NCBI GenBank assembly: GCA_951230915.1 | Contig: OX579637.1 | Location: 26,536,001-26,600,000, forward strand | DNA: 64,000 nucleotides | From: Antitrichia curtipendula | Taxonomy: Eukaryota > Streptophyta > Bryopsida > Hypnales > Leucodontaceae | Direction: 5' to 3' | Shown: positions 35,901 to 45,601 of the stretch, one piece after another | Numbering within the stretch: the stretch's first letter is position 1 | Layout of the letters: each line of letters begins with the position of its first letter | Notes under the pieces: generated by a model | Database searches by the model: none | What the model was told of the DNA's origin: nothing | Seen by the model: only the letters and a program-made list of their open reading frames with translations | Translations under genes and position numbers: made by a program

Positions 35901-35989
35901 TTTCATCCCCTAGAAATTACTTTTCATGCCACTAGAATCCGTGTGCACGTTTTACCTCTGAAGGGGGGAGATTAAAACACTCACATTTT
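32901..35989 (+). other. AT-rich leader of the gypsy element, no gene
   Basis: No frame with gag motifs is seen on either strand. Between 33230 and 33540 there are degenerate repeats of AATTAGTTAGTTGCTTT with C/A-rich spacers. A 25-codon frame at 34771-34848 (MENFEETIMMVFCDDG...) runs into GAG-GTATGA, a plausible 5' splice site, so a spliced leader is possible but unproven. A short hairpin (TATTAGGC/GCCTAATA) lies near 34510-34532, and a G-rich purine tract (AAGGGGGGAG) at 35961-35970. Confidence 0.4.
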
Positions 35990-36007
35990 TGGTGCGTCTG
36001 CCGGGAG
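35990..36007 (+). promoter_or_regulatory. Primer-binding-like site for tRNA-Asp
   Basis: TGGTGCGTCTGCCGGGAG matches the complement of the tRNA-Asp 3' end (TGGCGCCGTTGCCGGGGA) at 12 of 18 positions, including the TGG start and the GCCGGG block. tRNA-Asp-type sites are common in Tat/Athila gypsy elements. It lies about 260 bp before the open pol frame. Confidence 0.5.
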
Positions 36008-36389
36008 TTAGTAAAAAGATTTAATCTTTTTGACTGACTTTTAGGCATTCAATTAAAAGTTCGTTATTGCCAGTCGTCAGATACATTTTGATGTGACCGT
36101 CAAAAAGTCTAGAGTTATCCCTTTAAGGGCCTAGACTTGTTCAGGCATTTACTTAGATTTATTTTACTAACTTAGTACTAGAATTTTTACAGAATTTCAA
36201 GATAGGTGTGGGGCAACGTCAACCATGATCCTACTACGACATTCTCCCGCAACATTAGGTTAGAATATTAAAGTAGGAATAGGAAGCAGCTCAATATTAT
36301 CAAGATTCAACAGCCCTCCAGTAGTACCTAGTTTTCACATTTCAAGAGAAGTAAGTAGCCCTTTTAACCTTTTCAATTATATTTGTGAT

Positions 36390-39300
36390 TTGCTTGGATC
36401 GGTCACTAAAGCACCCTTGCCCTGTACGGTTGGATTAGGTTCACTTTTACTAGATAATGGTAATCAAATCAGAACACCACTCACGTCAGGACCAGAGTAC
36501 TTTAAAGTTTCTAAAGATGAAACCAATTTGTTACCCGTTCCTAAGGACTCGCTATTGCCTCCATTGATTGAAGGCAAACAAATTATAACTCCACCAATTT
36601 TGGAACGGGAACATGAAAATCTTTTGGAAAATGAAAACGAACAAGGACTCGTGCCATTAGTGGACGACATTCCTTTTGAGGAAGCTTGCCTTCTGGAGAT
36701 AGATGGTACTCAGAACATAGACTGGGACTCCATCTTGCCAGAAGAAGCCCTTTTACCACCATTATACGTACGCAAGACCGCTGAAGGCTTGCAGATAGGG
36801 TCTGATGTGATTACATATCCATCAGTACCTAATGACTGGTATCATGGACCAACCGATCCGGTTCATGTCCAGACTTCTAACTGGAAAGAGATAGATGTCT
36901 CATTTCCAGGAGAGGAACCCAAGCTCATAAAGGTGGGAACCCATCTCGAAGGAGAAGAATTACAAGCCTACAAATCTTTGATTATGGAATACTGAGATGT
37001 ATTTGCATGGTCCTATTTAGATTTTCGAGGAATTCCCACTCATATCATTGAACACACCATCCCAGTAATACCGGGAACTTTGCCTATTAGACAAAGGCAA
37101 AGACTGATGAACCTGTCCTTGCAACTTGTAGTCAAAGCCAAAATCGAACGATTACTCCAAGCCCAATTCATCCAACCCATAGAAATTACTGATTGGGTTT
37201 CACCGATGGTATTGGTAAAGAAGAAAAATGGTAAACTTCGAGTGTGCATAGATTATCGACAATTGAACAAGCACACCCGAAAAGATCATTTCCCTCTTCC
37301 ATTCATTAATACTATAGTGGACGAGGTAGCGGGAAACGAACTTTTCACTTTCATGGATGGATACTCAGGCTATAACCAAATCTCGATCGCTCCTGAGGAC
37401 TGGTCGAAAACAGCCTTTATCACCCCATGGAAAACATTCATCTACAAGGTAATGCCATTCACCCTCTGCATTCCAAAGAGTCATGAGTTTCGCTTTCTCG
37501 GATTTGCTCCATAAATCTACGACAGTTTACATTGATGATTTTAGCACCCAATCTACTAGTAAAGAGCATCTCTCTTTGGTACGGGAGTGCCTCATTCGAT
37601 GTAAACAGACAGGGATAGCATTAAATCCTGCCAAATTGTTTTTAGGAGTTAAAAGGGGAGTTTTATTAGGATTTGTAGTGTCCAAAGACGAGAAAATGGC
37701 CGACCCTAAAAAGGTAGAAGTCATCGTCAAGCTTCCTCCTCCTACTGACGTCAAAGGTATACAACGAGTCTTAGGACATGCGGGATATTACCGTGATGCT
37801 ATAGAGGATTATGCCACCCAGGCATTACCTCTCACAAATTTAACCAAAAAGGCTGTTAAATTTGACTGGACTCCAGAATGCCAAAGCAGTTATGATGAGC
37901 TTAAAAGAAGGTTGACCACTGCCCCCGTTTTAAGAGCTCCGGATTGGAACCGTCCATTCCATATATACTGTGACGCATCTGCAGTAGCCGTGGGCAGTAC
38001 GTTATGCTAGGTGGCGGATGATACAAATCACGAACATCCGATCGTGTTTGCCAGCCGACAATTAACATCCGCCGAACGCAATTATACTACTACCGAAAGG
38101 GAATGTCTTGCGATGATATTCTCCGTTAAAAAATTTCGACACTACCTCCTAATGAACCAGATAGTTTTTTTTGTTGATCATATGGCTATTAAGTATCTGT
38201 TTAACAAACCTGACTTAAGCGGTAGGCTCGTGCGATGGGTGCTACTACTTTCAGAATTTGATTATACGGTGGAATTTAAGCCCGGAAAGAAACACCTTCG
38301 GGCCGATCATTTATCACGGTTATCCATGGAATTGGGAACTGAAGATGTTAATGATGAATTTCCTGATGATCAACTATTTGCAGTACGATCGGTACCTACT
38401 TGGTATGAGCATATTGCTCAATTTCTAAATTCTCAGCAATATCCTGATGGTTTAGATAAGAACGAACGTCGGAAGATCCGGATTAATAGTACCCACTTTG
38501 CAATAGTGGCCGGTAAATTATACCGGCGAGGTGTTGACGGAATCCTTCGACGTTGTGTATCTTATGATGAAGTGGCATCTATATTGGAAGCATGCCATGG
38601 TGGGGCATGTGGAGGCCATTTCTCAGGCCGATTAACTGCTCAAAAGATCCTCCGAGCAGGATACTTTTGGCCAACCTTGTTTGCAGACGCCGAAGACCAC
38701 ACTAAGGGGTGTGATGCATGTCAGAGATATGCACGCAATGACATGCGATTGGACTTGCCTCTCCATCCATCACTACCCATTGCTCCATTAGAAAAATGGG
38801 GAATTGACTATGTTGGACCGTTTGCCCCAATTTCGTCATGGCATAATCAATATATCATCGTTGCTACGAAATATTTGACCAAATGGACAGAGGCCAAAGC
38901 AGTAAAAACTGCAGATGGAAAACAGACGGCGCTTTTTCTCTATGAGAACATCATCTCTCGCTTCGGTTGTCCAAAGATCTTAGTCAGTGATTGAGGATCG
39001 CATTTTCTCAACGAAACTATTGAGTTGATGACCAATATGTTTCAAATTAATCACCAAAAGACTACGCCCTATCACCTCCAAACCAATGGTCACACCGAAC
39101 GAGTGAATCAAACATTGGTCCGAATCCTCCGCAAGACTGTTACTGACAATAAACGAGATTGGGATGTCAAGTTACAAGCAACATTATGGGCTTATCATAC
39201 TACATATAAGGTCACTACTCAGACTACTCCTTTCGCCTTAATGTATGGAATTGAAGCCATTTTACCAATTGAATTTGAAGTACAATCATTACGAATTGCT

Positions 39301-39648
39301 ATCGACGCACGTATGGACGACACGAGTTCTCTACGAGAACGCTTAGAACGACTGGAGGCACTCAGTGAATCTCGGAGATTGGCTTCGCAACATGTAGAGA
39401 CCATACAAAGGCGTCGGAAGGTGGCCTTTGACAAACGAAACAAAGTACGTTCTCTTGAAAAGGGTATGTGGGTTATGGTCCAAGATGCCCGGAAACTCGA
39501 ATTTCCCGGAAAATTTGATGCTTTATGGACTGGCCCATACATCATTGAAGAAGCCTTCATCAACAATTCTCTTCAACTAAAGAATTTAGATGGCTCGGTG
39601 TTCCCCACCCGAACAAACGGAAGTAGGTGCAAAGAATATCGAGTATAA
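36390..39648 (+). pseudogene. Gypsy pol: reverse transcriptase, RNase H, integrase (broken)
   Basis: The frame is open from about 36254. Codons before TGA 36993 are a spacer without a protease signature. RT motifs: LRVCIDYRQLNK, FMDGYSGYNQI (Asp) and VYIDDF (37525-37542). RNase H: FHIYCDAS, TTERECLAM and FVDHMAIKYL. Integrase: an HHCC knuckle around CHGG, GHFS and CDACQ; then GIDYVGPF (Asp), LVSD just before TGA 38992, and TERVNQT (Glu); then a WTGPYII tail. No chromodomain follows, which fits Tat/Athila. Breaks: TGA 36993, a deletion with frame change at about 37463-37483 that removes the RT segment after MPF, TAG 38008 and TGA 38992. The last stop replaces a residue next to the second catalytic Asp. 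Confidence 0.9.
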
Positions 39649-39792
39649 CAAACCAGGTACTCCCTTTAGTCTCTTCTCATATTTTTTACAATTTGCTTTT
39701 TGAATTTTTTGCTTTTTATTTGATTTTCATTGTCTTGTTTTGTTTTGTTTGCTTTTAATTGCTAAGATTTAGAATCCTAATATTTGGAAGAG

Positions 39793-40690
39793 GCATTATG
39801 GTTATGATTTCCGGCAAAACCTTGAATTTTACAATTCATGGTTTTGATTTCCAGATTAGAGCTAAAGTATCTAATCTTTGACCTTGGGTTTCATACTGGT
39901 GGAACCCTAAAAAAAGGAAGTAGTCGGCAAATAATTGAGGTAACCAATTTAGCTTCGCATAGAAGTTAACAGGACCTATCAAAAGCCACTATCCCGGAAA
40001 TCATGTAAAAATAAAGGCGTCTTAGTGCCCACCATGTCCTAAACTAAGCATACTCCATTGGTCCTCCAATAATGGACGGCCAAAGGCGTATGATCTACCA
40101 GATAAAACACCCAAATGAACCTATCACCCTAATTTTTTCATTTTATTTTTTATTTTATTTTTTATTTTTTTGTTTTTGTTTTTTTGTTTTGTTTTTTGTT
40201 TTTGTTTTGTTTTTGTTTTGTTTTTGTTTTGTTTTTAGTTTTAAGTTTATAAGTTCCGTTTATTTTAAATTTTCGTTTAAGAACCGCATTATGGTTATGA
40301 TTTCCGGCAAAACCTTGAATTTTACAATTCATGGTTTTGATTTCCAGATTAGAGCTAAAGTATCTAATCTTTGACCTTGGGTTTCATACTGATGGAACCC
40401 TAAAAATAAGAAATAGTAGGTAAATAATTGAGGTAACCAATTTAGCTTCGCATAGAAGTTAACAAGACCTATCAAAAGCCACTATCTCGGAAATCATGTA
40501 AAAATAAAGGCGTCTTAGTGCCCACCATGTCCTAAACTAAGCGTATTCCATTGGTCCTCCAATAATGGACAGCCAAAGGCTTATGATCCACATAACCAGG
40601 TAAAACCTATCACTTAAACTTCTTTTATTTATCTATTGTTTTTCTTTTAAGTCTACAAGTTTTGTTTTAATTTAAAATTTTCGTTGAAAA
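39793..40690 (+). repeat. Direct tandem duplication, about 493 bp and 405 bp
   Basis: GCATTATGGTTATGATTTCC begins both units (39793 and 40286). They stay closely similar through CTTTGACCTTGGGTTTCATACTG and CCATTGGTCCTCCAATAATGG, and differ mainly by expansion of a TTTTGTTTTG tract in the first unit. The second ends at about 40690. Confidence 0.9.
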
Positions 40691-41891
40691 CAAATGTTAT
40701 GCTTTGATTTACTAAAGTGATCAAGTTGAGCATTTTCAAGGTATTCCTAACCAATTGTGTCTTGATCAGTTTGTGTGTCTTGATCGGTTTGTGTGTCTTT
40801 TAGATACAGATTCAAACCATCACATATTAGGTCACCTATCACATTTTGGTGCGACTTGGCGTCAAGCTAGGATAAGTTAGGCGCTTCTGCTGAATACTCA
40901 TCATCAACTACTTACTATAGGTAAGTCCTCATTTTAAAAGTTCTGTTTTAAAATCTTCAATTTGAAGTGGCGACCATGTTGAAGATAACCCACATGTAGG
41001 TGCATCTGTGGTGGTCAATTGGACCCCACATTGTTATGTAACCTTTCCATTTTCACATTTTTGGTAGCTAGGTTGCGAAATTAGGAAGTCGGTGCAGCAA
41101 TTTCCTTAACTAGCATAAAATTAAACATTGAAGCGCGAGCAATGTTTAAATCCTTACCTATCAATCTAAGTTCTAATTGCTTCAATTTTCTTTAATTATT
41201 TTCAAAGTTCTATTTTATCCTTTTAGTTGGTTGTGAAGGTTAGGGCAGTGATTTTCTAAGCCCAACGTAAAAGAAAAGACATCGGGGCAGCGGTGTTAAT
41301 CCATCAATTACTAAAGCTACTAAGTTCGATATTTTCTTTATTACTATTTGCTTTATTTGCTTTAATTGTTTTCTTGATTTTCAGTTAACTTTCGCCTAGT
41401 AGTGGTTGTGAATACAGAATGGAATGTGTAGCTAATTTTAGTATCAGTCTTCACGAACAAGCTACCCAGTCCCCTTGGGCTTTACTTTAAGACGTAATCC
41501 TTCACAGTTAAGTGGTCTTGGTCCCTGAGGCTGTTTCTTGGGTGTCAGCCTTACACGTGAAGCTACTAAAGATGGTTGCATATGACATCTGAACTAGCGT
41601 AAAGGAAAAGCATTGGGGCAGCAATGTAATCCATCACTAGGCTTGAATCATGCTACTTTGATACTTCAAATCTAGTATAAAGCCAGAGAAGACCTCTTGG
41701 CTTGACACTAGTATTCATTTTGCTATATTGCTATCTCAACTCAAAATTTTAGTTTAGTTCCAGCCTTTGGCTATTCATTAGTTAGTTCATGATTAGGATC
41801 TGGTAGAGTGTGAAATGCACCCGGATCCATAGTCAAATTCTTAGCAACGAGAACCCGGTAGGTCCCGGTTGAATCCATGTCGTATTATTTC

Positions 41892-42050
41892 AGCCTTACG
41901 CTCGCATAGTCGGTAGATTCGTGGGCCAACATCATCATCAACAATTAGCCTTACGCTCGCATAGTTGGGAGATTCGTGGGCCAACATCATCATCAACAAT
42001 TAGCCTTACGCTCGCATAGATGGGAGATTCGTGGGCCAACATCATCATCA
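41892..42050 (+). repeat. Three 55-bp tandem units
   Basis: Units start at 41892, 41947 and 42002 with AGCCTTACGCTCGCATAG and end in an ATCATCATCA microsatellite. They differ at only a few positions (TCGGT, TTGGG and ATGGG after CATAG), so amplification was recent. Confidence 0.93.
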
Positions 42051-42110
42051 AATTTTTAGTTTAGAAAAAACCAACTTCAAAATTAGCGTAGGAAAATTAG
42101 TTTAGGAATC

Positions 42111-42755
42111 ATGAGTCAGGATAGTAATGCTAGAAATGCATTGCCGCTGACACCCATCTATGAAGAAACCGCTACTTCAACGGAGAGCCTATAAAGGTCA
42201 AGTTCAGCACCTCTGGTTGATTCCAAGTCACTTCAACATCCACAAGAGCCACTCCAAGAACAATTTACACAACCATCAAGCGACAATTTTATTTTTCAGC
42301 CCTTAGAAGAGCCAACAACCAATCCACTAGAAGAATTTAGGATGAGATCATCGGAGGAGCAAGCGCGAGCGCCCACTGAAGATCCACATTTACAAGATTT
42401 GTTACCATTGATTGAATCTAGACAGGAGCGAACACAACAGCCCACGACGGATCCAAATGCACATGAACCAATCCAACTTTCTCAGTTACCGAATACACGC
42501 CGAAGGTCTCGAGAGGAGCAGCAACAGCCGGGACGTGATACACCACTCGAGCGAGTTCCACCGATTCAAGAGTTTCCCGGACCTTGGCCACCAAGGGCTA
42601 GATCTTTGGTGATTTATCTAGAGAATGTAGAGGTCCTTCAACCAGGCCATAGAGTCATGTTTGAAGGACAATTCGCAAATTTAGATGAAGTCATCAACAT
42701 TACACGCCAACCGTCGGAAGGTGGTCACGTACTCACTGTACGAGGACCGTTATGA
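42111..42755 (+). pseudogene. Extra Pro/Gln-rich reading frame downstream of gypsy pol
   Basis: ATG at 42111 (MSQDSNARNALPLTP) opens a 214-codon frame interrupted once by TAA at 42192-42194. It continues through PTTDPNAHEPIQLSQLP and a basic stretch (TRRRSREEQQQ) to EGGHVLTVRGPL before the stop at 42753. The N-terminal two thirds are rich in Pro, Gln, Glu and Ser and probably disordered. The last 50 residues look folded (ARSLVIYLENVEVLQPGHRV). No homologue is recognised. Its place between pol and the 3' end matches the extra frames of some plant Tat/Athila elements. A gag remnant of a neighbouring element is the alternative. Confidence 0.45.
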
Positions 42756-42856
42756 GTCTTTCCGCGGGAACGGTGGTCACTTTATGTCTTAGAAGTAATG
42801 AGTCAGCTTACTACTTTCTTTGACTTATTGTAGGAACGGTCGTTACCTACAGTCCA

Positions 42857-43205
42857 TAGTTTTCAGAAAACTTCGAGATTGGATCATCCAAACATCATAG
42901 TTTGGAGGTATACAAGACATACTATTATAACGGGTGTTGGTATTTATACCACGAATTAGGCCAACTGGACTTTTCAAGTCTGGCGGTACACAGTAATATT
43001 CCTTATAACCAGGCCCTTTCGTAGAAATTAAAAATATAGTTTTCAAAAAACTTCGAGATCGGATCATCCAAACATCTAGTTTGGAGGTATATATGACAAT
43101 TACTGTTATAACGGGTGTGGGTAGTTTTACCACAAATTAGGCCAACTAGACTTCTCAAGTCTAGCGGTACGCAGTAACAGTCATTGTAACCAGGTCCCTC
43201 TTTCA
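42857..43205 (+). repeat. 180-bp tandem duplication with internal hairpins
   Basis: Units begin at 42857 and 43037 with TAGTTTTCA-AAAACTTCGAG and share GGATCATCCAAACATC, GTTTGGAGGTATA, TATAACGGGTGT, AATTAGGCCAACT and TAACCAGG. In unit 2 CTAGACTT (43146-43153) and AAGTCTAG (43157-43164) form a perfect hairpin around CTC, and CCAAAC/GTTTGG forms another. Confidence 0.88.
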
Positions 43206-43445
43206 AAAATAAAACAAAAATAAAAACATTGTATACAGTCAGGAGAAAGGAGCGGTATTTCTACAACCAGCGGAGACCAACGGACGTCTCCAAACCGTCG
43301 GGACTCGATGGCACGTTACCTTATCGAGCCGTAGTTTACTCCGCTGGCGACAAGGGTTCGAACTGTGGACCATCGCCAGGGCGCCTCCCACCCCTGAACT
43401 AGTGACAAGGCAGGAATGATCACCGATTACCACGGCTAGGGACAC
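43206..43445 (-). mobile_element. Possible tRNA-derived SINE
   Basis: On the minus strand this more GC-rich block contains AGTTCGAACCC (about 43353-43363), close to the Pol III B-box consensus, inside GGCGATGGTCCACAGTTCGAAC. It ends downstream in a T-rich tail (TTTTTATTTTTGTTTTATTTTT, plus 43205-43228). T-rich tails are known in some plant SINEs. A convincing A-box at normal spacing is not seen, so this is tentative. Confidence 0.35.
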
Positions 43446-44879
43446 TTTTCGAGTAAAGCTCCTAGCATTGAGGTCTAGACTACTTGCCTTTTTGTTTTTT
43501 CTTTTCTCATCTTTTAAAATCCAAATCAACTCCGATTGAGACGGATATCACAAGAAAATTACAAGATAAATTTAATGAACCATGCTTAGAGTCATAGAGT
43601 CTGATGTCAAATCTTTTAAGAAACACATCAATAGTCCAATTTGGAAAGTGGGTCCGTAGACTTGTCTTAAACCCATAAATCATGTGTCAGTGAATTTCCG
43701 GTGGAATTTTCATGATGATACAAATTATTCATGGAACACCAACTTGAAATAGTGTTCACTATTTTTGGTGTCCATATCCATACTTGAGTAAGATTTACTC
43801 AAGATTCTGGTACTTTCTACTTGCAATTTCACAGAAGTATGCGTCCAGAATGATTTCCCCCTCGGGCGGAAATTATAAAAGACTTTGGTGCGTCGAATGA
43901 TTTCCCCCTCGGGAGGAAATTATAAACAAACCTTATTTTAATTTTGGAGCATCATAGTCCGGAACTAAAATGGATAGCCATTGTGCCCTAACCCTTGGCT
44001 TTTGACATAATCTAGCTAGTTGTCAGTCTAGCCAGATTTAAACATTTTAGTGCAACATTGTCCAGTCTGGAACCTTATAATCCACCTTCATTTTACATTA
44101 AATTTTGATTCCACTATACTAAATGTTTGTGATTGCACTTGCCTTCTTATTTTGTACGCGCTCTTGTATTGTTGAAAGGATTATAACAAGAGATCTCTTA
44201 ACCTTGAATTTTAGGTAGGATCAAAAGTATTAGATACAAATATTTGAGCTGAAATAATTCCAAACTATTTAAATTGAAATCATCCCAAATTCATTGATTT
44301 CTTGCAATATTGAGAATTTTGTATTTGTGATATTTCCCTACTTCTAGAAATTTCCAAATGATTCTTCTCACTATAAGTAGTTAAACGCAAAATGGGTGTT
44401 TCACTATAATTGATATTTTTTGGCATGTTTTTATATATAAACATGTTGTAATGTCCTATTTTTCTTTCTACTGTCTAAAGCCTTGTAGTTTCTAAAATCA
44501 TATTGAAAGACCTCTTGTTAAATAGTATGTCATTTACAAATACATCATGCCAAGATCATATCGTGCCAACATGAGAGACAGCATGCTATAGGTTAACAAT
44601 GGGCCTTGTAAGTGGCTAACAATCTAAATATATTAAGGTTTAATAGGTCTTGACCAACGGCGGACATTGTGGTCATAGGAAAAACACAATGTGATTGTGA
44701 TGTATATCACAATCACGGCAAATTCTGCAAATAATAAAAGAAATTCAAAAAAACCCTATCAGTACAAGCACTAAACACTAGCAACATCCACAGTAAAGCA
44801 AAAAAAATAACATTCATATTACACAAGTACAACAAGTGTATTAAGTAGTTTTACAACCACCTTTTTACTCATCTCCTTT
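43446..44879. other. Non-coding sequence with two copies of the palindromic motif
   Basis: No gene-like frame. 43849-43877 and 43897-43923 carry ATGATTTCCCCCTCGGGCGGAAATTAT-like palindromes 48 bp apart, related to 31294-31322. 43930-44870 is AT-rich with nothing recognised. Confidence 0.5.
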
Positions 44880-45601
44880 GCTGCTGTCGAAGCCCTTTTT
44901 ACACTAGCAAATTTGGAAACCTTCTTCGAAGAATCAACAAGAACAGAAGGGAAAACTCTACAAAAATGAAGACAACTGTCCTTTTTTTAACACACATTTG
45001 GAACAAATCCATCAGCCCACCGAAATTTCTTGCAATAATGGACTCAATCAATTTGTGTGTACCTAGTAGAACAAATATTGCACATTACTACAGTGACAAC
45101 ACTCTTGGCGCTTCCACACAACACACATTTCAACCCAATTGAAATTCGGGAACTACTAGAATCAACCCGCCTATCAATGTAAGGCAAATAATATGGCGCA
45201 CAATTGCACGTGTGATCCTTCCTAATTTTGCCATTACCACTCTCTAAGAGCAAAACTTCCAACTTGGATACCTCACATATTTGTAGAATAATACACCCTA
45301 CAATCACAGCAAAGGTGGTTGGCGTGGTTTGATGCTAGTACACGTAGTTGTTAGGCAAAAAACGTCGCATATGAGACCTATAGCCTTCTCCTTGTATTGT
45401 AACAGAACACAGAGTGTTTCTATATTGTGCAACAGAAAGGTTTTCTAAAGCCATTGGTATCACCTTTTTGTACAAATCTACACATTGTTTGTATATGCAA
45501 GCCCATGTATACAAATCATCAATGTTATCCAATATCTTGTCTACATCTTGTTTAATAGCCATTGATAAAATCAAATGGTGCCCAAATTGTAAAAAAACCA
45601 A
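44880..45601 (-). other. Integrase C-terminal tail with paired CxxC motifs
   Basis: The frame from 45601 reads VDLYKKVIPMALENLSVAQY, RFLPNNYVY, a stop at 45335, EVLLLESGNGKIRKDHTCNC, then LKCVLCGSAKS and VVMCNIC. The YVY segment and the following barrel-like strands fit a gypsy integrase C-terminal domain. The tail adds Cys-x2-Cys-x10-Cys-x2-Cys, half of a PHD-like zinc finger. Such finger-tailed gypsy integrases occur in some algal and early plant elements, as I recall. The finger after the second pair is lost or degraded here. Confidence 0.45.

Larger units (their letters stand above)
39649..42110 (+). other. Post-pol, repeat-filled non-coding zone of the gypsy element
   Basis: Contains the 493-bp duplication (39793-40690), a T/G-rich low-complexity run (about 40130-40250), imperfect repeats of a GGGGCAGC-x-ATGTAATCCATCA block (about 41285 and 41610), and the 55-bp triplet (41892-42050). 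No gene. Hypervariable tandem repeats between pol and the 3' LTR are known in Tat/Ogre-type elements. Confidence 0.55.
31290..43925 (+). mobile_element. Degraded Ty3/gypsy retrotransposon, Tat/Athila-like
   Basis: Order on the plus strand: promoter-like region (TATA at 32327), long AT-rich leader, primer-binding-like site at 35990, pol (about 36254-39648, RT-RNase H-integrase without chromodomain), a 3-kb repeat-filled zone, and an extra reading frame (42111-42755). A palindromic motif (ATTTCC, C/G-rich centre, GGAAAT) occurs at 31294-31322 and twice at 43849-43923, marking plausible outer limits. No pair of long LTRs could be aligned by eye, and no gag or protease motif is visible. Limits are therefore tentative. 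Confidence 0.6.

Noticed and set aside
40847..40863. Second primer-binding site (TGGTGCGACTTGGCGTC)
   Set aside because: Shares only the TGGTGCG start with 35990, matches no tRNA end I know, and no pol follows it.
42857..43205. Idea that the 180-bp duplication is the ancestor of the 179-bp satellite
   Set aside because: Lengths are alike, but I see no shared sequence between the two units.
43353..43363. tRNA gene suggested by AGTTCGAACCC
   Set aside because: Only the B-box is present. No acceptor stem, anticodon arm or D-arm can be folded around it. Kept only as a SINE hint.
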